Shown in pieces: positions 25,426-34,684 of a stretch of DNA of 64,000 nt. Each line of letters begins with the position of its first letter. Within the stretch, counting starts at the first letter, position 1. This stretch comes from a bacterium. GTDB taxonomy: Bacteria; Actinomycetota; Acidimicrobiia; Acidimicrobiales; Bin134. Made by a program: the position numbers and the translations under genes. The DNA lies in assembly GCA_026708015.1 (NCBI GenBank), contig JAPOVT010000046.1, positions 80,187 through 144,186 of the forward strand. The letters are read 5' to 3'. The notes under the pieces are model-generated. The model searched no databases, was not told the DNA's origin, and saw only the letters and a program-made list of their open reading frames with translations.

Positions 25426-26544
25426 TCAGTTGTACTTGTAGACGCGGGCGGCGTTGGCGTAGAGGACTTTTTCGGTGTCGGTCTCGGTCATGTCGTGCAC
25501 CAGCTCGGCGATGATCTTGCGGCTGTCGGGCCACAGGGTCACCGAGTGGGGGTAGTCAGACGACCACATGGACATATTCACCAGGGTCTGGTTGCCGCCG
25601 GCCATCTGCATGTGGCCGTTGTGGTCGTCGAGGCCGGTGACGAACACGTTGGTGCCCAGGTAGCTGCTGGGATCGCGCTCCATGGGCGAGTCGGACCAGG
25701 CCGATTGGGTGCTGTACTCGTCGTCCATGGTCTGGTACCAGAACGGCACCCAGCCGTAGTTCACCTCGGCGGCCACCACTTTGAGGTTGGGGTGGCGGTC
25801 GAAGATGCCGGCGAAGATCATGTAGGTGAGCGGGCGCACCGCGCTGAAGAACCGGTTGACGATGCCGGGGACCGACACGTTCTGCTCCACCAGTTCGTCC
25901 CAGTCGCTATCGGGCGGCTTGCCCCCGAAGGTGCGGTGGAAGGTGACCGGCACGTCCAGCTCCGAGCACGCCTTCCACAGCGGCTCGTAGTACGAGTCGT
26001 TGTAGGGCCGGGTGGGTATGCCGGGGATGAACAGCCCCTTGGCTCCCTTCGCCAGCACCCGGTCGACCTCGGCCAGGGTGGTCTCCATGCCGTCCTCGGT
26101 GGGCAGCATGGGCAGGCCCCGCAGCCGGTCGGGCGCCGCCCCCTGGAACTCGTCCAGCACCCAGTCGTTGTAGCTGCGCATGCAGGCCACCGCCAGGCCC
26201 CGGTCGGGCTCCAGGTAGGTGAAGATGGAGTTGGCCGGGTACACCACCGACCCCCACACGCCGTCGATGTCCATGTCGGCGCAGTGGGCGGTGCCGTCGT
26301 AGTTGCCCGGCATGATCTCCTCGAACTTCATGCCCGAGAGCTTGTAGTCCTCCTTGGCCACCCCGGCCATGGCCTCGATGCCGAAGCTGCGCTTGGGCGG
26401 CCCGCCGTCGAACGACCAGCCGTCGCCCCCGTCGGGCGTGGGCATCATGCGAGGGATGCGGTCCTTGTACTCCTCGGGCACCCGCTCGAACACGTGGGGC
26501 GGCTCGTTTATGTGGCAATCGGCCGAGATGACTTTCACGGCCAA
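25426..26544 (-). CDS. Amidohydrolase-2 family protein (372 aa)
   Basis: The N-terminal metal motif reads ISADCHINEPP (D-x-H form), with VTFHRTFGG, VVAAEVNYGWVPFWYQTMDDEY and the C-terminal metal Asp region WSSDYPHSVTLWPDSR. This places it with ACMSD-like TIM-barrel hydrolases/decarboxylases, closest in layout to the copy at 32612. It is divergent from the CoA-ligase gene at 26632 with an 87-base shared promoter region. The substrate is unknown; the company of CoA ligases suggests aromatic or cyclic acid breakdown. Confidence 0.83.
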   Translation of the reverse strand: MAVKVISADCHINEPPHVFERVPEEYKDRIPRMMPTPDGGDGWSFDGGPPKRSFGIEAMAGVAKEDYKLSGMKFEEIMPGNYDGTAHCADMDIDGVWGSVVYPANSIFTYLEPDRGLAVACMRSYNDWVLDEFQGAAPDRLRGLPMLPTEDGMETTLAEVDRVLAKGAKGLFIPGIPTRPYNDSYYEPLWKACSELDVPVTFHRTFGGKPPDSDWDELVEQNVSVPGIVNRFFSAVRPLTYMIFAGIFDRHPNLKVVAAEVNYGWVPFWYQTMDDEYSTQSAWSDSPMERDPSSYLGTNVFVTGLDDHNGHMQMAGGNQTLVNMSMWSSDYPHSVTLWPDSRKIIAELVHDMTETDTEKVLYANAARVYKYN

Positions 26545-26631
26545 AACGCTAGTTCCCGACTGGGGTTTCGTGCAGCGGCGGGGTTCGCCGTCTGTAACCG
26601 CTTGGCCCGGCGCGGGTACCGTGGCTGTTCA

Positions 26632-28026
26632 ATGAGCACAGGGATGCGCCGCCCGCACGAGCTGGACTACGACGCCATCGAGCGCCTGTTCCCGCCGCCG
26701 CCGGAGTACTTCGAGACCACCTTCTTCGAAGACCCCGACACCATTGCTCGCAAGCAACTCCTGCGCCTCCAAGACCGGGCTCAGCGGGCCTGGCAGGTGC
26801 CGTTCTTCCGCAAGCGCTGGGAGGCGGCCGGCTTCCACCCCGACCAGCTCCACACCGTCGACGACCTTTGGAAGGCCCCGGCCTACACCGTGGACGACAT
26901 CCGGGCCTCCATCAACGAGAACCCCCCGCTGGGCGATTACCAGAGCATTGGTTTGGAAGACGCCCGCAACGAGCCCATGCGGCTGTATGTGTCGGGCGGG
27001 ACCACCGGGCGGTCCCGGCCCACCCTCTACACCGCCTGGGACCGGGAGGTGGGGGCCATCACCATGGCCCGAGCCCTGTACGCCGAGGGGATCCGCCCCG
27101 GAGACGTGGTTATCAACGCCTGGGCCTACTCCACCCATAACGGCGCCCACGCCTTCGACGAGGCGCTCTACCGCTGGCTCAACTGCGTGGTTCTGACCAC
27201 CGGGACCGGCAATGTGACCTCCACCCGCAAGCAGGTGGAGCTGGCCCACGAGTACGGGGCGGCCGCCATTTTGACCACCGGCGACTACATGCTGAAGATG
27301 GCCGAGACCGCGGTGGAGATGGGCCTTGACCCCAAGGCCGACTTCAACATCCGGGCCTTGCCCGGCGGCCACATCGGCGACGCCGAGCGGGTCAAAGAGG
27401 TGTGGGGGGTGACCCCGGCCCAGCCCTACGGGTTCCACGAGGTGCAGAACGTGGCCATCGAATGCCCGCTGCGCAACGGCCAACTCCACATCTTTGAGGA
27501 CTGCTTCGTGGTGCAGGTTGTGGACGTGGAGACCGGTGAGCAAGTGCCTGACGGCACCCAGGGGGCGCTGGTGATCACCGAGATCTACAAGACCGGTTCA
27601 CCCCAGTTCCGTTACAACATCATGGACCTGTCGTTCTTGTATCCGCCGGGCCAGTGCGAGTGCGGCTCGTGGCTGCGGCGCATGGGGCCGTTCGCCGGGC
27701 GGGGCGACAACATGGTGAAGCTGCGGGGGGTGAACGTGTGGCCCGAGGCCATCAGCGATGTGATCAGCGATGTGCCGGGGGTGACCGAGGACTTCTTCTG
27801 CCGGGCGGTTCGGGCTGGCAACCGCGACGAGATGATCGTGATGGTGGCCAGCGACGCCTCGCCTGATGAGTTCGGCGCGGTGGCCGAGCGGGTTGAAGCC
27901 CGGATCAAGGAGGTCATGAGCGTGAGGATGACCGCCGAGGTGGTGCGCCCCGGCGAGCTGGACGACCTCACCGGCATGGCCACCGGTGCGGCCAAGCTGG
28001 TGCGTTTCAAGGACGAGCGGCCATGA
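26632..28026 (+). CDS. Phenylacetate-CoA ligase-like AMP-forming ligase
   Basis: 464 residues of the PaaK branch of adenylate-forming enzymes. It has the P-loop-like YVSGGTTGRSRPTLYT, a NAWAYSTHNGAHAFDEAL region, YGFHEVQNVAIECP, the ADP-binding EIYKTGSPQFRYNIMDLS and the C-terminal hinge GRGDNMVKLRGVNVWPEAI. It would activate an aryl or cyclic acid to its CoA thioester. The ATG at 26632 is preferred: the frame is open far upstream but only as a shadow of the divergent amidohydrolase. Its stop overlaps the next gene by ATGA. Confidence 0.85.
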   Translation: MSTGMRRPHELDYDAIERLFPPPPEYFETTFFEDPDTIARKQLLRLQDRAQRAWQVPFFRKRWEAAGFHPDQLHTVDDLWKAPAYTVDDIRASINENPPLGDYQSIGLEDARNEPMRLYVSGGTTGRSRPTLYTAWDREVGAITMARALYAEGIRPGDVVINAWAYSTHNGAHAFDEALYRWLNCVVLTTGTGNVTSTRKQVELAHEYGAAAILTTGDYMLKMAETAVEMGLDPKADFNIRALPGGHIGDAERVKEVWGVTPAQPYGFHEVQNVAIECPLRNGQLHIFEDCFVVQVVDVETGEQVPDGTQGALVITEIYKTGSPQFRYNIMDLSFLYPPGQCECGSWLRRMGPFAGRGDNMVKLRGVNVWPEAISDVISDVPGVTEDFFCRAVRAGNRDEMIVMVASDASPDEFGAVAERVEARIKEVMSVRMTAEVVRPGELDDLTGMATGAAKLVRFKDERP

Positions 28027-28895
28027 GTGCCGCTGCCCCGGCCAGCGGCGCCATCGACTACTGGTGCAACCGGTTCTTCCCCGAGCAGGCCGAAATCTGG
28101 AACGCTGCGGTGGGGGCCACCGGCATCGCGGTGAAGTTCCGCACCGACGGCAACGACTCCTTCTGCGACGCCGAGACCATGGTGGCTCGCATGGACGAGC
28201 TGGGCATCGCCGCGCTGATTTTGACCGTGGCCCATCGGCCCGCCCATCCTGAGGTCACCGACTTCGAGCTGGTGGCCGCCCAGCCCGAGGATCTGGACCA
28301 GTTGGCCGCCGATTACCCGGGCCGGTTCTTCGGCCACTGGTCCATCGACCCGCGCACCGGTATGGCCGGGGTGGATGAGGCTGCCGCCATGTTGGCCCAG
28401 CCATGGTGCGTGGGCCTGCACACCCACACCCACAGCTTCGATCGCCGCTTCGACCACGCCGACTACTACCCCTACTACGCCCTGAGCGCCACCCACGACG
28501 TGCCCTTCGTGATGCAGGCCGGCACGTCTGGCGGGCTGATGCCCAGCGAGTGCGGGGTGCCCATCGGCATCGATCGGCCCGCTCTCTACTTCCCCCAAGT
28601 GCGGTTTGTGCTGTCGCACACCGGCTGGCCGTGGGTGGCCGAGTGCATCGCCATGGCCCTCAAGTTCCCCAACGTGTACCTGGGCACCTCGGTGTACCCA
28701 CCTCGGCACTGGTCGGACGAGCTGGTGGCGTTCACCAATGGCGCCGGGCGGCGCAAGTGTCTGTGGGGCACCGGATTCCCTGCTGCTGGCCACCGACATT
28801 GTCTGGACCAACTCCACGAGTTGGACCTGGGGGATGGGGCCCGGGCCAACCTGCTCGGCGACACCGCTCGACGGGTGTTCACCCGCCTGGGATGA
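28023..28895 (+). CDS. Amidohydrolase-2 family protein, short form (290 aa)
   Basis: A shorter TIM-barrel hydrolase: barrel strand IAALILTVAH, WCVGLHTHTHSFDRRFDHADYYPYY, PFVMQAGTSG, and the conserved VRFVLSHTGWPWVAECIAMALKFPNVYLGTS. The C-terminal metal Asp is not obvious (WGTGFPAAGHRHCLDQL where family members have G-T-D-x-P). A local substitution or a small sequence error near 28770 is possible. It is coupled on both sides, by ATGA with the CoA ligase and with one base separating it from the following GTG. Confidence 0.75.
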   Translation: MSAAAPASGAIDYWCNRFFPEQAEIWNAAVGATGIAVKFRTDGNDSFCDAETMVARMDELGIAALILTVAHRPAHPEVTDFELVAAQPEDLDQLAADYPGRFFGHWSIDPRTGMAGVDEAAAMLAQPWCVGLHTHTHSFDRRFDHADYYPYYALSATHDVPFVMQAGTSGGLMPSECGVPIGIDRPALYFPQVRFVLSHTGWPWVAECIAMALKFPNVYLGTSVYPPRHWSDELVAFTNGAGRRKCLWGTGFPAAGHRHCLDQLHELDLGDGARANLLGDTARRVFTRLG

Positions 28896-28896
28896 T

Positions 28897-31023
28897 GTGA
28901 CCGTCCCCGAGCCCGAAGTCAAGGCCCTGCTGGCTGATGCCGGGGTAGTAGTGCCCAAGGGCGTGGTGGCGGCCTACGACGATGTAGTAGCCAACCCCTC
29001 GCAGCTGGCCGACATGGTGGCGGCTTACGGGCTGGGCGGGCCACTGGTGCTGAAGGGCTTCGGCGGCAGCGTGGTTCACAAGAGCAATGTGGGCGCGGTG
29101 CGGATGGGTGTGGCGGCCTACGAGCTGAACCACGAGGCCGCCCAGATGGCGGTGGCGGTGGCCGAGGCCGGTGGGCACATCGACGGGTTCTTGGTGGAAG
29201 AGCAGGCCAATGCCGGGGTGGAGCTGCTGGTTGGGGTGGTGGACCGGCCCCCGTTCGGCCCGGTGGCCGCTCTCGGATTGGGGGGCACCCTCACCGAAGT
29301 GCTCGACGAGGTGGTGCTGCGGCTGGCCCCCATCTCCCGAGCTGACGCCGAGGCCATGGTGACCGGATTCAAGGGGGCCGAGCTGTTGGGCGGCTTCCGG
29401 GGCCAGCCTCCCGTGGACGTTGACTCGCTCATCGAGCTGTTGTTGGCCGTGGCTGGCCCCGAGGGGCTGGCGGTACACCTCGGCGGCCATCTGGCCGAGC
29501 TGGAGTGCAACCCAGTGATTGCCACCCCGAACGGCGCGATCGCGGTGGATGCCCGGCTAGTGGTGAGGAATGCCCCCGCCGATGATCGCACCGAGCCGCC
29601 TCTCGCCGACTTCGGGCCGCTGTTCGCCCCCCGGGGTATCGCGGTGGCCGGGGCCTCCACCAGTCGTCCCGGATTCGGAAACACCTTCCTGACCGCCTAC
29701 CAGGAGCTGGGCTGGGGGCCGGGCACGCTGTGGGCGGTCCACCCCAAGGCGACCGAGATCGACGGCGTGCCCGCAGTGGCCTCGGTGGCCGAGATTGACG
29801 TGGACGTTGACTATGTGGTGGGCGCGGTGCCGGCGGCGGCGTGCGCCGATCTTGTGAGGGGAGCGGCGGGCAAGGCCAAATTCATCCACGTGATCAGCGG
29901 TGGTTTTCGGGAGGCCAGCGCCGAAGGGGCCGCCTTGGAAGACGAGCTGGGCGAGGTCGCCCGAGAGTCGGGAGTGCGGGTGCTCGGCCCCAACTGCCTG
30001 GGGGCCTACGCCCCGGCCGGTCGACAGACGTTCTTGCGCAACGCCCCCACCGAGGTTGGCCGGGTGTCCATGATCTCCCAGAGCGGAGGTCTGGCCGGCG
30101 ACATGGTCAAGGGCGGGGCCATCCGAGGAATCCGCCTGTCCAAGCTGTGTACCGTCGGCAACTGCATCGACGTCACCCCCGGCGAACTGCTGGAGTGGCT
30201 GGTGGACGACCCCGACACCGGGATCATCGGCATGTACCTGGAGGATCCCCGCGACGGCCGCCGCCTCTACGACGCCCTCCACAAGGCCAAAGGCCACAAA
30301 CCAGTGGTGATCCTGGTGGGGGGTCGCACAATGCAGGGCCGGGGAGCGGCTATATCCCACACCGGAGCGCTGGTGGCCGACGACCGGATATGGGAAGCCA
30401 TCAGCGCATCAACCGGCGTCAGCGTCGTAGGCACCATCGAGGACCTGCTGTCGTCCATCGCCTACCTCCAGCGCTGGGCCGATGCCGACATCGGCGGCGA
30501 TCTCGACACCCTGGTGCTGGGAGTGGGCGGGGGTGCCTCGGTACTGGGCACCGACGCCGCCGATAGGGCCGGTTTGGTCACCACCACTGTCAGCGACCAG
30601 GGCCAGCGGGCGCTCCGTGATTTGGGCTACGGCGTGGGGGCCAGCGTCCGCAACCCCATCGAGATCGGCTTCGGCCCGGTCTCGAAGCCCGACGTGCTGG
30701 TTCAGGCCCTCGACCCCATCCTGGAGGTTCAGCCCTATCCCGACGTGGTGATCCACACCAACGTCCAGGCCTTCTACAGCTACGCCGGCGACGGCATTGA
30801 GCGCCTTTTCCCCATCATCGAGACCACCGCCGCCCGAGGCTGGCCTAGCTCCCGGATGTGCCTGGTGCTCCGCAACATCGATTGCGCCCCACCCGATACC
30901 GCCGCCCGCATACAGCAGATCTGCCTCGATGCCAACTTTCCCACTGTCACCCGCTTCGCCGAGGCCATGACCGCCGTCGCCACCACCAAACGCCACGCCC
31001 GCAACCGCGCCCTCGCCGGATAG
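28897..31023 (+). CDS. NDP-forming acyl-CoA synthetase (acetate-CoA ligase family)
   Basis: 708 residues. The ATP-grasp (beta) part comes first (PLVLKGFGGSVVHKSNVGAV, FGPVAALGLGGTLTE, LAELECNPVI; about 1-215), then the CoA-binding Rossmann domain (GIAVAGASTSRPGFGNTF; VSGGFRE-type VISGGF; GPNCLGAYAP) and the succinyl-CoA-ligase-like flavodoxin part with the phospho-His region AAISHTGALVADD. It would make an acyl-CoA from an acid with ATP, giving ADP. The GTG at 28897 is one base after the previous stop. Beta-before-alpha order is a known permutation of the family. Confidence 0.85.
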   Translation: MTVPEPEVKALLADAGVVVPKGVVAAYDDVVANPSQLADMVAAYGLGGPLVLKGFGGSVVHKSNVGAVRMGVAAYELNHEAAQMAVAVAEAGGHIDGFLVEEQANAGVELLVGVVDRPPFGPVAALGLGGTLTEVLDEVVLRLAPISRADAEAMVTGFKGAELLGGFRGQPPVDVDSLIELLLAVAGPEGLAVHLGGHLAELECNPVIATPNGAIAVDARLVVRNAPADDRTEPPLADFGPLFAPRGIAVAGASTSRPGFGNTFLTAYQELGWGPGTLWAVHPKATEIDGVPAVASVAEIDVDVDYVVGAVPAAACADLVRGAAGKAKFIHVISGGFREASAEGAALEDELGEVARESGVRVLGPNCLGAYAPAGRQTFLRNAPTEVGRVSMISQSGGLAGDMVKGGAIRGIRLSKLCTVGNCIDVTPGELLEWLVDDPDTGIIGMYLEDPRDGRRLYDALHKAKGHKPVVILVGGRTMQGRGAAISHTGALVADDRIWEAISASTGVSVVGTIEDLLSSIAYLQRWADADIGGDLDTLVLGVGGGASVLGTDAADRAGLVTTTVSDQGQRALRDLGYGVGASVRNPIEIGFGPVSKPDVLVQALDPILEVQPYPDVVIHTNVQAFYSYAGDGIERLFPIIETTAARGWPSSRMCLVLRNIDCAPPDTAARIQQICLDANFPTVTRFAEAMTAVATTKRHARNRALAG

Positions 31024-31036
31024 CTACCATCGCCCT

Positions 31037-31801
31037 ATGCCTGCGGAGAATGAGTTTGCCGGTCGGGTGGCGCTGGTCACGGGGGCGGCGGGGGCGGCCA
31101 TCGGGTCGACCACCTGCCGGACGCTGGCCTCGTATGGGGCCGGGATCGTGGTGCTGGACAACCATGAGCGCCGCACCCATGAGACCGCTGAGGCCCTGCG
31201 GGAGGCCTACGACGTGCCGGTGATGGCGGCGGTGGCCGATATCGGCGACCGGGAGCACATGGCCAAGACCATGGACCGGGTGTACGCCGAGATGGGGTCG
31301 GTGGACATCTTGGTGAACAGCGCAGCGGTCAACGTGCAGGGGAGCATCTTCGACTACAAGCCCGAGGATTGGGACTGGGTCATCGGCGTGGATCTGACCG
31401 CCTGTTGGTGGCTGATCTGGCGGACCATCGGGGCGATGCGGGACCGCCAGTGGGGACGCATCGTGAACGTGTCTTCGGTAGCCGCCTATTTGGGAGGCAA
31501 CGGCCGGGAAGGGCCGTACGCTGCGGCCAAGGCCGCCCTCAACGACGTCACCCGAGGAGTCGCCATCGAGGGCGGTCCCTACAACATCCGGGCCAACGCG
31601 GTGGCCCCCGGCCTGATCCGCTCCAAGTGGGTGGACGCCCAGGCCGAGCACTACGAGTCGTTCAAGGAAGAGACGCCGCTGCGCCGCCACGGCGAGCCCG
31701 AGGACGTGTCCAACACCATCGCCTTTTTGTGCAGCGACGAGTCGGCCCACATCGCCGGCCAGGTGATCAACATCTCCGGCGGGTGGTACCTCACCCCGTG
31801 A
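31037..31801 (+). CDS. Short-chain dehydrogenase/reductase
   Basis: 254 residues with the SDR cofactor motif VTGAAGAAIGSTT (a variant of TGxxxGIG), VNSAAVNVQG, catalytic Ser in VNVSSVAAYLGG and Y-x-x-x-K in YAAAKAALN, then NIRANAVAPGLIRSKW and the terminal INISGGWYLTP. The substrate is unknown, probably a hydroxyacyl-CoA or ring alcohol given the neighbouring CoA ligases. It follows the synthetase by 13 bases and belongs to the same run of plus-strand genes. Confidence 0.87.
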   Translation: MPAENEFAGRVALVTGAAGAAIGSTTCRTLASYGAGIVVLDNHERRTHETAEALREAYDVPVMAAVADIGDREHMAKTMDRVYAEMGSVDILVNSAAVNVQGSIFDYKPEDWDWVIGVDLTACWWLIWRTIGAMRDRQWGRIVNVSSVAAYLGGNGREGPYAAAKAALNDVTRGVAIEGGPYNIRANAVAPGLIRSKWVDAQAEHYESFKEETPLRRHGEPEDVSNTIAFLCSDESAHIAGQVINISGGWYLTP

Positions 31802-31826
31802 CCCTCGGCCCATTGAGTCCTGGCCG

Positions 31827-32606
31827 ATGAGCGGGATCGGCGGTCGGATTCGGGCCGCGGCTCCGGCGCCGGGGGAACTCGACCGCAACGCAGTGGTGCT
31901 GATCCTGCTGGCCATCGGCACCGTCATCGCCATCCGCTACGGCGGACTGTCGTCCACTACCGACTGGCTCACCACCACCCTTGACGGCGTGGCGCTCGAC
32001 GGATTGTCCAACCGCTTCGAACGGGCCTTGGGCCAATCCGAACACGCCGGGTTCAACCGCCGCATGTACTGGGGGCTGTTCCGCTGGGTGGTCTACGTGG
32101 TGCCCGCCGTGCTGGTGGCCCGTTACGTGCTGCGCACCCGCCTGCGCGATCTCGGCCTGAAGGCCGGCCCCGAGCTCCGCCGCCACGCCCCCCTCTACCT
32201 GGGCCTCTATCTTCTTCTTCTGCCGTTCGTGGTGGCGGCCAGCTTCAACGGCGAATTCCAGGACACCTACCCGTTCTACGAGCCGTCCCCCGGCATCAGC
32301 TTCTGGCCCCGCTTCTACATCTGGCAGGCGGTTTACGCCGGACAGTTCTTGGCCCTGGAGTTCTTTTTCCGCGGCGTGCTGGTCCACGGCCTGGCCCGTC
32401 GCTTTGGGGCCATGGCCGTGTTCATCGCCCTCATCCCCTACGTGATGATCCACCTCACGAAGCCCTTAGCCGAGGCCCTCGGTTCCATCGTGGCCGGCAC
32501 CGTCCTCGGCTTTCTCAGCCTCCGCACCGGCTCGGTGTACTTGGGCGCCGCCCTCCACTTCGCCGTCGCACTAACCATCGACCTGCTTGTACTGGCCGTA
32601 AGCTGA
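31827..32606 (+). CDS. CPBP-family intramembrane metalloprotease
   Basis: 259 residues with about six hydrophobic segments. The CPBP (Abi/CaaX-protease-like) motifs are visible but altered: LEFFFRGVLVHGL in place of EExxxR, YVMIHLTKPLAEALGS carrying the second motif His, and LHFAVALTID at the end. The loss of the second Glu of EExxxR leaves catalysis uncertain. It ends 5 bases before the next amidohydrolase. Confidence 0.75.
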   Translation: MSGIGGRIRAAAPAPGELDRNAVVLILLAIGTVIAIRYGGLSSTTDWLTTTLDGVALDGLSNRFERALGQSEHAGFNRRMYWGLFRWVVYVVPAVLVARYVLRTRLRDLGLKAGPELRRHAPLYLGLYLLLLPFVVAASFNGEFQDTYPFYEPSPGISFWPRFYIWQAVYAGQFLALEFFFRGVLVHGLARRFGAMAVFIALIPYVMIHLTKPLAEALGSIVAGTVLGFLSLRTGSVYLGAALHFAVALTIDLLVLAVS

Positions 32607-32611
32607 ACTCC

Positions 32612-33805
32612 ATGGCCGCTCTCGGCTACCGCACGTTCGACTCCGACAATCACTACTACGAGGCCCCCGACTGCTTCAGCCGCCACATCGAGTCCCGCTA
32701 CCGCGACATAGCCATCACGGCAGCTCAGCAGGCCGACGGGGAGTGGGAAGTCAAAGTGGGCGACCGGCCCTACAACTTCATGCACGTGAAGTTCGACAAG
32801 ACCAACGCGCCGGGCTCCATGTACGAGATGTTCAAGGCCAAGCGCGACAACCCCGACCTGAGCTGGGGCGACGCCTACACCGCCGAGAACATGCTCCCCG
32901 CCTACAAGCAGCCCGACGCCCGCCTCGACCTGCTCGATTCCCAGGGCGTGGAGTGGGCCATCCTGCTCCCCACTTTCGGAGTGTCGGTGGAGGAGTACAT
33001 GGTCGACGACATTGAGCAGACCTACGCTAACCTGCGGGCCTTCAACCGGTGGCTGGAGGACGATTGGGGTTACGTCCACCAAGATCGGCTGTTCACCCCG
33101 CCGCTGCTATCGCTGCTGGAGCGAGAGCAGGCCATCGAAGAGCTCGACCGGGTGTTGGAGGCCGGGGCCCGCATCGTGCACTTGCGGCCCTGTCCGTGGG
33201 GTGGCGAGGGCCGCTCGATCGCCGACCCCTACTATGACCCGTTCTGGGCCCGCCTCAACGAGGCTCAGATCCCGATGGCGTTCCACATCTCCGATCTGCG
33301 CTACGGGGATTTGGCCGTGCGCATGGGCGACGACCCGGCGGCCAACGTGCGGGAGATGTCGGCCTTCCAGTGGGCCTTCCTCCACGGCGACCGCCCCATC
33401 ATGGAGACGTTCGGGGCGCTGCTGTACGGCAACATGCACGCCCGTTTCCCCGACCTCAACTTCTTGAGCATCGAGAACGGCTCCGACTGGGTCCACTACC
33501 TGCTCACCTTGATGGACAAGAAGAAGGGCATGGCCCGCTTCGGCCCCTGGCCCGCCGGCCGCCCCGCTGGGCGCATGAGCGAGATCTTCAAGCAGTGCTG
33601 CTTCGTGTCCCCCTACCCCGAAGACGACGTCGAAGCCCTGGCTGACCGCATCGGCCCCTCCCAAGTGCTGTTCGGCTCCGACCACCCCCACCCCGAAGGC
33701 ATCGCCGACCCCAACTCATTCATCAACCTCATCGCCAACCGCCCCGCCTCCGAACAGCGCCAAATCATGCGCGACAACGCCGCCACCCTCTTCAACGTCG
33801 CCTAA
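32612..33805 (+). CDS. Amidohydrolase-2 family protein (397 aa)
   Basis: The N-terminal motif is FDSDNHYYEAPDCF (D-x-D-x-H form), followed by DLLDSQGVEWAILLPTFGVSVEEYM, MAFHISDLRYG, LNFLSIENGSDWVHYLL and the C-terminal metal Asp in FGSDHPHPEGI. It is a member of the same ACMSD-like superfamily as the other copies here, but with a different N-terminal metal motif. Substrate unknown. Confidence 0.84.
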   Translation: MAALGYRTFDSDNHYYEAPDCFSRHIESRYRDIAITAAQQADGEWEVKVGDRPYNFMHVKFDKTNAPGSMYEMFKAKRDNPDLSWGDAYTAENMLPAYKQPDARLDLLDSQGVEWAILLPTFGVSVEEYMVDDIEQTYANLRAFNRWLEDDWGYVHQDRLFTPPLLSLLEREQAIEELDRVLEAGARIVHLRPCPWGGEGRSIADPYYDPFWARLNEAQIPMAFHISDLRYGDLAVRMGDDPAANVREMSAFQWAFLHGDRPIMETFGALLYGNMHARFPDLNFLSIENGSDWVHYLLTLMDKKKGMARFGPWPAGRPAGRMSEIFKQCCFVSPYPEDDVEALADRIGPSQVLFGSDHPHPEGIADPNSFINLIANRPASEQRQIMRDNAATLFNVA

Positions 33806-33808
33806 CCC

Positions 33809-33991
33809 TCACCTCGCGGGGACGAAGCCGCCGTCGACGATGATGCATTGGCCGGTGATGTAGCTGCCGGAGTCGGAGGCTAGGAGGAGGGCGGTGCCGA
33901 CGAGCTCGTCGGGGTGGCCGATGTCGGACGTGCGGCCCATGGCCTCGGGGCCGGTGTTGCGGGTCATGGTGGTGTCCACCTTCAAAGTCGC
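33809..33991 (-). pseudogene. SDR C-terminal remnant, copy 1
   Basis: Reads [53 protein letters not shown] and stops. This is the C-terminal third of a short-chain dehydrogenase; the catalytic Ser-Tyr-Lys part is absent and an in-frame TAG lies just upstream. About 115 bases are repeated, nearly 90% alike, at 34993-35124. Confidence 0.75.
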
Positions 33992-34258
33992 CTAAGCCCC
34001 ACGCCCGCTCGACCGGGAATTGCAGGTTGTAGTTGGCGGCTCCGTGGAACTTGCCGGCGCTGACATACAGCTCATTGGGAAAGGCGGCACCCTCGGGACT
34101 GATGTGACAGTAGTCGATCACGACTGAGGTGCGCGACCATCTCTTCCTGATCGGTCTGGACCGACCCGAGAAATACAATGGCTACACGCTGACGATGGCG
34201 TGCGATCGTTCATCGAGCGTCGAACCACGAAGTTCAAGGGGTGCTAGCTGCCCCCCGC
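33992..34258. pseudogene. Gene debris including an enoyl-CoA hydratase N-terminus
   Basis: On the plus strand, 34117-34200 reads TEVRDHLFLIGLDRPEKYNG and YTLTMA, the start of a crotonase, then loses similarity. On the minus strand, about 33990-34124 reads ISPEGAAFPNELYVSAGKFH then GAANYNLQFPVERAWGLG, part of a protein I do not recognise. No complete gene is present. TTCAAAGTCGCCTAA at 33981-33995 repeats, with one change, the last codons of the amidohydrolase at 33791-33805, a sign of local recombination. Confidence 0.55.
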
Positions 34259-34684
34259 TCAGGCCGGCGTCTCCCAGCGCACATCGGGAAAGCGGGAGAA
34301 GTCGTGGTCGTAGGACACGATTTGAGAGTGGTGCTCGATGGCTAGTGCGGCGAGGTGGGCATCGTTGATGAGATTGCCTCCCGCACCAAATGGAGCCACG
34401 AGATCGCGGACCAGACCGAGATGGCGAGCAGTGGGTTCAACCACAACCGCGGCCGGTTGAGACAGCCAGGCCTCTACCTGATCTAGCGCTCTGGCCACAG
34501 ATAGTGGTGATGAGAAGAGATTCGCCTTGGTTGACAGTCGCACGAAGGCCAGCAGCACAATCCAGGAAAACGCCACTGTTGCCCCACCGGAGAGTGCCCC
34601 ATCCAGCCAGGAACGTGCCTCGTGATGGCGAGGCGCGTCCTCGTTTACGGCATAGAGCAGGACGTTGGCGTCAATCAGCTTCAC
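34259..34684 (-). CDS. vapC: PIN-domain toxin (VapC type)
   Basis: 141 residues with PIN acidic positions D5 (MKLIDANVLLYAVN), Glu/Asp near the middle, D in LINDAHLAALAIEH (about 108) and D in IVSYDHDFSRFPDVRW (about 125-127). This is the classical TA-associated PIN subfamily. Its GTG/ATG overlaps the antitoxin stop by 4 bases. The pair lies between two SDR gene fragments, in an otherwise degraded stretch. Confidence 0.87.
   Translation of the reverse strand: MKLIDANVLLYAVNEDAPRHHEARSWLDGALSGGATVAFSWIVLLAFVRLSTKANLFSSPLSVARALDQVEAWLSQPAAVVVEPTARHLGLVRDLVAPFGAGGNLINDAHLAALAIEHHSQIVSYDHDFSRFPDVRWETPA

Noticed and set aside
25495..26631. Long plus-strand open frame upstream of the CoA ligase
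   Set aside because: It is the mirror of the minus-strand amidohydrolase in GC-rich DNA: composition is His/Val/Gly-rich without domains, and the ligase has a natural ATG at 26632.
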